Notes under the pieces: model-generated
Seen by the model: only the letters and a program-made list of their open reading frames with translations
Databases searched by the model: none
Told to the model about the DNA's origin: nothing
NCBI GenBank assembly: GCA_030268105.1
Contig: BSDZ01000123.1
Span: forward strand, 1-64,000
Direction: 5' to 3'
Length of the DNA: 64,000 bases
Origin: Volvox africanus
Lineage: Eukaryota > Chlorophyta > Chlorophyceae > Chlamydomonadales > Volvocaceae
Made by a program: the position numbers and the translations under genes
Part shown: one piece after another, positions 56,131 to 64,000 of the stretch
How positions within the stretch are numbered: the first letter of the stretch is position 1
How the letters are laid out: each line of letters opens with the position of its first letter

Positions 56131-57368
56131 CTAAGTCGTCTTAGGCACGAAAGGCGGTAACAAAGGGCACTCACGAGTAGGGTGCTCTCCTGCACACCTC
56201 AAGCAAAGATTAGCGAACTTCCGACGATCAAACTCTGAACGCCGGCACTCCCACTTTTGCATATACGGATCGTCCGTTCGGGGCTTTTTAACACTAGGAG
56301 CCGCGTTCTGCATAGCAGCTACAGTCGGCATGCTCCCCTGTCGTTTCCCTTTCACGTGGCCCGAGCTTGGCCCAGCTCCTGCAGACCCACGGTTACTTGG
56401 GCTTTGACGTCCGCGAGCATCATACCATCTTTCCTTTCGAACGGTAGTTGCAGCCACCACAGGGTGTTGACGATCAGTACCCTGGTCCTTCGGTGTCGAC
56501 TCCAAAGGTAGTTCCTGCGCTCGCATTGCATGAACGCGAGGATTAAGTTGCTTAGCATCTTTACCGGCCAGATTCCGAACCTCTGCACCTCTAGCAAAAG
56601 TTACTAAGGCATCGTAAGACTGGAACGGAACCCCATTGAGGTCAGTGGCGCACCATCGCGCAAGGGATTCGGTAAGACCACGGTGAAACCAAAAGATGCG
56701 ATCTTCCTCAGGAAAGTTAACAATAGGAGTTATCAGTGCCTCAAAGCGCGACTGATAAGCAGGAACGGTTTCGTACGGACGCATATGGTATGTACCTTGT
56801 GCCAGCGTCTTACGGGCTTCGTTGCTATGCGAGCGAATTTTGGTGGCAAAACGAGCGAGAAGAGCATCGATCAGGTTTTTGAACGTATATTTAACCCTAG
56901 CAGTTGTCCACTCGTCATACCAATCTTTTGCAGCACCCTCAAGGGTATTCCCAACGAACAGGCATTTAATGGAGTCGCATCCCCCGCCGTGCACCGCTTG
57001 CAGATACTGCCTAGCGTCACGAACATAGGCCCGCGTCCTATCCGTGACAGTATGTCCTGAATTCTTTGCTTTATCGTCAGCGGATATTTTAAGCTTAGAC
57101 ACGGGGATAGTCAGCTTCATTACCTCCGGTATTCCGACAGGTTCTTGAACCGCGGGTGTTACCGGAGCCCATTGAGCTCCAGCTCCTTCGCTCGTTGTAG
57201 CCGCTGCCGACAGTGGTACAATCAAGTGCGAAGGGGTCTGGAGGACAATAGGATCTGGCGTAAGAGGAGTCCCGACAGTGTCGGTATCAACGAAAGCAGT
57301 TCTAGCAGCGAGACCGACGTCAGCTGACTTGCGGTGCCCAGATAAGAACTATCTTCGCGTCCCGACAT
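56131..57368 (-). pseudogene. gag: Gag of B4 with N-terminal frameshift
   Basis: ATG at 57368 in the same context as A3 (CCCATGTCGGG). About 35 nt in, the frame shifts by one base relative to the rest. From 57225 on it is open: MKLTIPVSKLKIS, VTDRTRAYVRDARQYLQAV, KCLFVGNTLEGAAKDWYDEW, RGLTESLARWC, basic tail, zinc knuckle CLRCAGEHPTREC. It ends TAG then GAAGTTGCC. Confidence 0.85.
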
Positions 57369-57385
57369 GGGGCACGAACTTATAC

Positions 57386-57763
57386 TTATAAACAGGAATT
57401 TGCAAAAAGACCTGTGAACAAGCTAACACAAAAGGAATTTTCGATTACTCGCGTACCGAAAGAACTCCTGAGTAATTCGAGAAGAAAGGCGATGTAATCC
57501 GTCAGGCCGTCTTTTATCTCAGTGGTTTTCTGAATTAGGGCCTTGATCTGTTCTGTGTTTAGGTGTTGTCCAGCCAACACCGCGTCCAGCGTTGGCGCAC
57601 GTTCACCTGCAACTCACAGTGCAAGCTCGTGACGAGAATGCAGCAGCTAGTCAACAGATGTCTAGGGTTACAAACCTGAAGCGGCGCCGTCCAGAACGGT
57701 GCGACCAAGGTCCTCAGCGAAGGTGTCTAAAGGGCTGCGGCGCGTGTCGTCGTCGCTCGCCAT
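57386..57763 (-). CDS. Spliced leader ORF upstream of gag (B4)
   Basis: Exon 1 57763-57676 (88 nt, MASDDDTRRSPLDTFAEDLG), intron 57675-57607 (69 nt, GTTTGT...GTTGCAG), exon 2 57606-57386. 102 residues; phase 1 junction as in family A. Exon 2 contains LLELLRSS where A3 has LLNLLKST. Sequence outside the conserved core differs considerably from family A, so maintained exon length and frame is informative. Confidence 0.55.
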
Positions 57764-57830
57764 CGCGAGAACCTACTTCCGATGAGGGACAATGAGACAG
57801 TCGTGAATTTACCCGTCTCGATGCCAAATT

Positions 57831-59477
57831 TGTTGTATCCTTCCTTCTTCAACCATGCACTGAATCTGCACGTCTGGATGTTAGCTAAGTGCACACCAAG
57901 CTTACAAACAGCAAGGCTATCCAATGCGAGCAAAGTGACAGCGGAAGACTCAATAATAAGGAAAGATCCAACTTACAATAGTCTTCGTTTACAATTCGGT
58001 AGATGGCCGTCAGACCCCGCGGGCTGTTGTACCTCTCCTTCGTGTTTGCTCATAAGTATCTGCACGTCTGAAGGCTTTCGACACCGATGCGCGAGCACTT
58101 GCAAGTACAGCAAGGCAAACGCGAGCAAACAGAGACAGCGGAAGACTTCAAGACAAGAAGAGATATAACATACAGTCTTACAGATCGAAGCGGTGCAATG
58201 GACGTAATCACCGTCAGCGCCGGAAGCAAGCAATCATCACGCGGCGGTGATAGCAAAGTTTAGGCTTAGCTCGGGCTAAGTAGAGTAGCGTATAGCAATG
58301 ATAATGTAGAACACACGAGTGTTCTCCGGTATCGAATGTCTTCTCTTGCTTAGCCGTCCTCGCATCTGTTATACTCGCAGCATCACAATGTCGTACGATT
58401 CACACTAGGAGGCCGATCCTAAGTGTGACAACCCTACTACGTATAGGCGATGTCCAAGTATAACAACGTATAAGCCTTTCCGGCATTCGCATGATGCAAG
58501 GGTCTGAATAACGATATTCGGTTGCAAGGCATGCATCGCGACGAGTGCGGCGCTCTCAACGTGTGCTGTAATGAAGTAATATTATATCAAATAGTATTAC
58601 TTATTGTTTCATAGCACGAGCATAATGCGCACTTCAATGATTCGGTATTTCATGCATGTTAGGCGGATTTGCCATGATGCGATGTCGCGATGGATAATGG
58701 TGTCATGCCAAATGCATATATAAATATATACGAATACATTTATATCATGCAAGTTCATTCATATGCATTGATGGTTCATGTGTTCATCAAGATAGTACTT
58801 CGCCTCGTAGGGTCGCGTCGACCTACGCATTGGCAGGAAACGAACCGTAGCACAACACGGGCAATGTTCATCACTCGGCTGCAGATGCTATGCTAGAATA
58901 GCTCAGGCCGAATATAAATGAGTATATGTATGCGAATTAGATAGAGTTAAGTACACGAGTACTTGATCCAAAGTAGCACGAGCCGACTTCGGTCTCTAGG
59001 CGGCCGTCCTCACACCTATCACGTCGCGATACCGATGTGCAGTACAGGTCTCACTGGATTCCGATCTCAAGTGTGAGTACCTTCGTAGCACTGTTCTAAA
59101 TATCGTGTCATCCGTGATATTAATGGATGCAACACATGCAGTATGCGAAGGTCCGAATATCGATATTTGGTTGCCGACCCAACCATCGCGATCGTCGCAT
59201 TCTCGCATACGCGTATGGTTTATGACGTAAATGAGGTAATAATATTTAAAGTATTATTACGTGATATAAAATGCCAATGGATAGATCGCACGTTAATTAT
59301 CAGCCTCGAGTCAAACATGTTGACCGACAGCACGATGTCGTAGATGATAATGCAACGTGCCTGATTAGCTAGATATATTCGAATATATCATTCTAATATA
59401 ATCATATGATGCTTCCTGATGCTCAAATGGGTTGCAGTCTACTTTGGTATAAACGGCGATCGAACCCGCGTACAACA
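57831..59477 (-). repeat. Family B 5' LTR of B4, split by solo A LTR
   Basis: 57831-58024 and 58863-59477 together form one B LTR of about 809 bp. The second part ends CGCGTACAACA. Confidence 0.9.
58025..58857 (-). mobile_element. Solo family A LTR with CGGGC target duplication
   Basis: 833 bp, TG...CA ends, flanked by CGGGC at 58020-58024 and 58858-58862. It lies inside the B4 5' LTR. Confidence 0.93.
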
Positions 59478-59653
59478 CCACGGAAGGTAGCTGTGGTTCG
59501 CAAATGGCCCGCACCTCAGAACCTCACTGAACTACGCCAGTTCTTAGGTTTAACCAGCTACTTCCGTAAGTTTATAAATCAATACTCCATCATTGCGGCC
59601 CCGCTTACAAATCTGACGAGGAAAGGAGGTTTCGCTTCTCTCGAGGCCTGGAC
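59478..59653 (+). pseudogene. pol: RT thumb fragment of element B5
   Basis: Encodes [44 protein letters not shown], the region between RT and RNase H. It is cut after TGGACACC and followed by a telomere-like tract. Upstream RT was lost or displaced where B4 inserted. Confidence 0.88.
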
Positions 59654-59681
59654 ACCCTAAACCTAAAACCCTAAAACCCTA
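59654..59681 (+). repeat. Short telomere-like tract
   Basis: Sequence of CCCTAAA, CCTAAAA, CCCTAAAA and CCCTA units between the RT fragment and a 5'-truncated B LTR. It matches the C-rich strand of plant (TTTAGGG) and Chlamydomonas-type (TTTTAGGG) telomeres and is not part of either flanking element. Confidence 0.8.
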
Positions 59682-60467
59682 TACCAAAGTAGACTGCAAC
59701 CCATTTGAGCATCATGAAGCATGATATGATTATATTAGCATGATATACTCGAGTATATCTAGCTAATCAGGCATGTCGCATTATCATCTACGACATCACG
59801 CTGTCGGTCAACATGTTTGACTTGAGGCTGACACTTAATGCGCGACCTATCCGTTGGCATAATATCTCACGTAATAATACTTTAAATGTTATTACCTCAT
59901 TTACGTCATAAACCATACGCGTATGCGAGAATGCGACGATCGCGATGGTTGGGTCGGCAACCGAATATTGATATTCGGACCTTCACATACTGCATGTGTT
60001 GCATCCATTAATATCACGGATTACGCGGTATTTAGAATAGTGCTATGAAGGTACTCACACTTGAGATCGAAATCCAGTGAGACCTGTACTGCACATCGGT
60101 ATCGCGACGTGATAGGTGCGAGGACGGCCGCCTAGAGACCGAAGTCGGCTTGACACTACTTTGGACTAAGTACTCGCGTACTTAACTCTACCTAATTCGC
60201 ATACATACGTTATACTCATTTATATTCGGCCTGAGCTATTCCAGCATAGCATCTTCAGCCGGATGATGAACATTGCCCGCGGGGTCTGACGGCCGACTAC
60301 GCATTTGTAACGAAGACTATTGTAAGTTGGATCTTTCCTTATCATTGAGTCTTCCGCTGTCACTTTACTTGCATTGGATTGCCTTGCTGTTCGTAAGCTT
60401 GGTGTGCACTTAGCTAACATCCAGACGTGCAGATACAGTGCATGATTGAAGAAGGAAGGATACAACA
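59682..60467 (+). repeat. 5'-truncated B LTR inserted in B5
   Basis: Starts at ACCAAAGTAGACTGC, missing about the first 30 bp, and ends GGATACAACA at 60467. It interrupts the RNase H coding region of B5, and about 190 bp of RNase H sequence is missing at its left. Confidence 0.85.
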
Positions 60468-62258
60468 CGGAGACCCGATACACGACTGGAGAGCAGGAGC
60501 TGTTGGCAGTTCTGCATGCTTTAAAGGAATGGCGCTGTTACCTTGAAGGCCGCCCTTTTACACTGAAGACTGACCACAAACCGCTGACATTCTTACAGAG
60601 TGTCCCCACGCTCAACGGACGACAAGCCCGGTGGATGGCGTATCTATCTCGTTTCAACTGTACATGGGAGTATATCGCCGGCAGAATTAATATTGCTGAC
60701 GCCCTCAGTCGACATCCATCGCTACATGCTGCAATTCTGGCAGCACCGGTTACTTGTTCGCGCAATCAGGAGGTGCTGATAGCAGCGGACCTCACGCAGC
60801 GACTCAAGGTGGCGTATGAGGTGGATCCATGGTTTGCTTCGTCAAGTAATGTGGAACATTTGCACAAGCGCAAGGATTTGTGGCTACGGATGGATGGTTC
60901 AACCACACAAATCGTCGTGCTGAACGACGATGCGCTGCGCTACGATATTCTTGCTCGGTTCCACGAGGATCCGTTAGCAGGACACCCTGGAAGCACGCGA
61001 TTGGCAGAACTAGTACGACGCTCGTTCTGGTGGCCGCGCGTGGTGAAGGATGCGGAAAACTTCGTGCAAAGGTGCAGTTTATGTCAGCGCAACAAAGCAC
61101 TATCCGGTAAGGGCCAGGGTTTATTACAACCTTTACCTATACCAGATGCCCCTTGGGAAAGTGTTTCTATGGACTTCATAGTCGCGCTGCCCAAAACTGA
61201 GGGGGGATACGGTGTTCGTGACGGTCGATCACTTGACCAAGATGGTTCACTTAGCCCCCTGCACCTCGTCTTGCACCGCTGAGCAAACAGCATGATTATT
61301 TATCGATAACGTGGTCCGATTGCATGGCGTTCTTAAAAATGTGATATCTGATCGCGGTGGTCAATTCATGTCTAAGTTTTGGGAAGCGCTATGTGAACTC
61401 GTCGGCATGCGCGTTCATTTAAGCACAGCATATCATCCACAATCCAATGGACAAACCGAACGCACAAATCGCACATTGGGCGATATGTTACGAAATTTCG
61501 CGGGACGCACACCCTCTGTTTGAGATACATTCCTGACTTCGGCAGAATTTGCGCTTAACAACGCTGTTAACCGCTCAACAGGTCAAAGCCCTTTCTTTCT
61601 GAATTATGGATTCCATCCTGCGCTACCCGTGTGGCGAGAGTTGGAGGTCAATATTCCGGCGGCTAAAACCTTTGCCAAGTCGTTTCTATCCCGCATGACA
61701 GACGCAAAGGCATGCTTGGACGCGGCACAACAACGGTCGATGGACTACTATAATAAATCCAAATGAGACGTAACATTTTCGGTGGGACAAATGGTATTAT
61801 TGACCACTATGAACCTGCATTCGCTTGCCGACAGCTCCCAAAACTTGCTACCTTGCTGGATCGGTCCGTATCCCATTGTTCACATGGTAGGGAATGTAGC
61901 TGTGGAGCTATCCCTACCCTCTGACATGAATATTCACCCCACGTTTCATATTTCCCTCATCCGTCCTTATCGCAGCACAGCGCCCGTTACAAACGACACC
62001 GATGTCCCTACAGTAATGGACCCCGGTCCCAAGACCTGGATCGCAGGCAAACAAAAGATGTATGATGTGGAGCGGATATTAGATTATCGGGTTCGTCGCA
62101 TAGGTCGACAGCGACGGAAGCAGAAGGTGCACGAGTATCTGGTCAAGTGGACTGGCTATTCTAGCGAGCACAACTCTTGGGAGCCGACGCGTAATTTCTC
62201 GCCAGAGATGAAGCCCCTATTGGAGGAAGCTCGTCTACGTGCCACGCAGACCCAATGA
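60468..62258 (+). pseudogene. pol: RNase H, integrase and chromodomain of B5, broken
   Basis: Open 60468 to about 61210 ([61 protein letters not shown]). A 5-nt deletion (TACGGTGTTC for TACGATGCGGTGTTC) then shifts frame. 61311-61523 has [17 protein letters not shown] and [13 protein letters not shown] (T to S, D to N) and ends at TGA where others have TGG. A second TGA lies near 61766. The final part, 61782-62258, encodes the chromodomain [17 protein letters not shown]. Confidence 0.9.
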
Positions 62259-62317
62259 TCTCTGCAGTCGATGCTGTTTGATGCAGCGAGGATGCTGCAT
62301 ACAGGAGGGGGGATAGT

Positions 62318-63128
62318 TGTTGTACGCCGGTTCGATCACCGTTTGCACCAAAGTAGACCGCAATACATTCGAGCATTATGAAGCATGATATAGTCATATT
62401 AGCATGATATACTCGAGTATGTCTAGCTAATCAGGCACGTTGCATTATCATCTACGACATCACGCTGTCGGTCAACATGTTTGACTCGAGGCTGACAATT
62501 AATGCGCGACCTATCCGTTGGCATAATATCTCACGTAATAATACTTTAAATGTTATTACCTCATTTACGTCATAAACCATACGTGTATGCGAGAATGCGA
62601 CGATCGCGATGGTTGGGTCGGCAACCGAATATCGATATTCGGACGAATATTGCATGTGTTGCATCCATTAATATCACGGATTATGCGATATTCAGGACAG
62701 TGCTACGAAGGTACTCACACTTGAGATCGGAATCTAGTGAGACCTGTACTGCACATCGGTATCGCGACGTGATAGGTGCAAGGATGGCCGCCTAGAGACC
62801 AAAGTCGGCTCGATGCTACTTTGGACCAAGTACTCGCGTACTTAACGCTATCTAATTCGCATATATACGTTATACTCATTTATATTCGGCCTGGGCTATT
62901 CCAGCATATCATTTTCAGCCGGATGATGAACATTGCCCGCGGCGTCTGACGGCCGACTATCAATTTGTAAACGAAGACTATTGTAAGTTGGATCTTTCCT
63001 TATTGTTGAGTCTTCCGCTGTCACTTTACTTGCATTGGATTGCCTTGCTGTTCGTAAGCTTGGTGTGCACTTAGCTAACATCCAGACGTGCAGATTCAGT
63101 GCATGATTGAAGAAGGAAGGATACAACA
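62318..63128 (+). repeat. Family B 3' LTR of B5
   Basis: 811 bp, from TGTTGTACGCCGGTTCG to GGATACAACA. Palindromes in order: 62406-62423 (GATATACTCGAGTATGTC), 62535-62559 (GTAATAATA/TGTTATTAC), 62625-62642 (CCGAATATCGATATTCGG), about 62711-62741 (weak), 62828-62843 (AAGTACTCGCGTACTT). Confidence 0.9.
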
Positions 63129-63325
63129 CTAGGTGGATCAGCCACGATGCGATGGGGTATATCGCGATGCATAATGGTAATATGCCAAACATATATAAAT
63201 GTATGCAAATACATTTATGTTCATGCAAGTTCATTCATATTCATCAATCATTCATCAAGTCAGCACATCACCTTGTAGCGTCGCATTGACCTACGCATTG
63301 GCGGGAAACGAACCGTAGCACAACA
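63129..63325 (-). repeat. Fragment of family A LTR
   Basis: Begins within CTAGGTGGATCAGCC (CTAGGCGGATTTGCC in other A LTRs) and ends GTAGCACAACA. This is the start of an A LTR in minus orientation, split by B5 and itself inserted in the LINE at 63326. Confidence 0.82.
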
Positions 63326-63917
63326 GGTGGCGGGGGGAGCGGTTTTCAGGCACCGGTGCGAGCATATTATTGGTGATGAATTTGAGGTTTAGTCGGTCTG
63401 CTGTATCAATCAGGCCTGTACTGCGGTCGTCAGGATTCAAGACGGCATTAAAGTCTCCGGCCAGGACTACATGTTCCCCGTTATTCTTGGCCTGTCTTAA
63501 AACTGTCTGGCAGTGCGCATATATGTTGGTTCAGACTAAGGTGTCTTCCGGACAGTAGATTCCCAGCACATGTAGGGGGGTACTTGCTGACGTGGAAATC
63601 TTGCAGTGGCACAGGTGCCCATGTAGCAGGGGCGGCGGTGATATGTGTGTCACTTGTCCTGCACGGGTGTAACGGGCACCGATCGCAATTGCGACACCTG
63701 ATGTATGGCGTTCCTTGCCAGAGCTACGTGGTTTTGAGCTGCAGTAAAGTCTGTATCCCTGCGGCTCTTTGCGTAAGGCGTCCTTCATCCATCCAGTGTG
63801 GTTGCCGGTTTTGGTTTCCGTCAGAACAATGATATCTGCATCCCATGTCCGTACATTACACAGTGTACTGAGGAAGTTCGTCCCCAGTCCTCGCACGTTG
63901 TGAGTGACGATGTGCAT
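63326..63917 (-). pseudogene. L1-type non-LTR retrotransposon endonuclease (fragment)
   Basis: On the minus strand from ATG 63917: MHIVTHNVRGLGTNF, ADIIVLTETKTG, VAIAIG, LHVLGIYCPED, then TGA at 63531-63533, then in the same frame HVVLAGDFNAVLNPDDRS and DRLNLKF. HN-RGL, TETK and AGDFN are the hallmark motifs of the APE-like endonuclease/exonuclease/phosphatase fold that nicks target DNA. The copy is cut at 63326 by the A LTR; RT would be further downstream and is not present. Upstream sequence to 64000 is probable 5' region. Confidence 0.85.
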
Positions 63918-64000
63918 GTACCTGTGAATTGTTCTATTGCGGCATTCTGGGGGATTTGCGTTCTCCGGGTGTGAGGATGTGGTGCTTTTTACGGGGGTGG

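Larger units (their letters stand above)
54331..59477 (-). mobile_element. Ty3/gypsy element B4 (3'-truncated)
   Basis: Minus strand. 5' LTR 57831-59477, interrupted by a solo A LTR; PBS TTTGGCATCGAGACGGG; spliced leader ORF; gag; pol to mid RT. It is cut at about 54330 and fused to B2. The right flank CCACG (59478-59482) indicates insertion into the RT of B5. Confidence 0.88.
59478..63128 (+). mobile_element. Ty3/gypsy element B5 (5'-truncated)
   Basis: Plus-strand B element: RT thumb fragment, inserted B LTR, RNase H to chromodomain, hairpin and PPT (62281-62313), 3' LTR 62318-63128. Right flank CTAGG equals a site in the A LTR, so B5 inserted into an A LTR whose other part is at 63129-63325. 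Confidence 0.88.

Overview
The window looks like nuclear DNA of a eukaryote, most likely a green alga or another member of the green plant lineage. The evidence is: phase-consistent spliceosomal introns; a cysteine-rich extracellular-type protein with SPPPP linkers of the kind common in algal wall and matrix proteins; chromodomain Ty3/gypsy LTR retrotransposons primed by something close to plant initiator tRNA-Met; a CCCTAAA/CCCTAAAA tract; and an L1-type endonuclease. No bacterial operon, rRNA or complete tRNA gene was seen. Species is not determined.

Layout. (1) 1-9321: tandem array of a 2.9-kb unit (3 full copies plus a partial one). Each unit carries, on the minus strand, three exons of one gene: a proline-rich linker plus half a PAN/Apple-like domain, the other half, and a second PAN-like domain. 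The coding part of a unit is 221 codons, so each added unit extends the protein in frame. (2) 9322-13394: sequence with no recognised gene, holding a second copy of a short dispersed repeat. (3) 13395-14046: remnant of a divergent Ty3/gypsy element, followed by a palindrome-rich TAACGCA block to about 14480. (4) 15155-63325: almost entirely nested and truncated Ty3/gypsy elements of two related LTR families, called A (LTR from TGTTGTGCTACGG to GGTACAACA, about 0.82 kb) and B (LTR from TGTTGTACGC to GGATACAACA, about 0.81 kb). Two short pieces of possible host exon survive at 26711-27023 and 28220-28493. (5) 63326-64000: endonuclease domain of a non-LTR retrotransposon.

Best-preserved element: A3 (42345-49797, plus strand) has a GTGTC target duplication, near-identical LTRs, intact gag, and a complete protease-RT-RNase H-integrase-chromodomain frame separated from gag by one in-frame UAG. 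It sits inside B3 (41070-52916, TGCAA duplication), which sits inside B2. Other copies: A1 (15155-19924), A2 (19925-26567, minus), C (30663-34331), A4 (34332-37603), A5 (37604-40239, minus), B4 (54331-59477, minus), B5 (59478-63128), and solo LTRs with target duplications at 18599-19464, 29635-30454 and 58025-58857.

Possible new biology. (a) A small two-exon ORF lies upstream of gag, with an 88-nt first exon and a 69-71-nt intron in both LTR families. (b) The same-frame UAG between gag and pol is found in three lineages. (c) LTRs of A and B keep the same order of palindromes although most of the sequence between them differs, and one palindrome shows a compensatory change. (d) A hairpin sits beside the polypurine tract in several lineages. 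(e) B2 and B3 share one internal deletion and look like a non-autonomous lineage.
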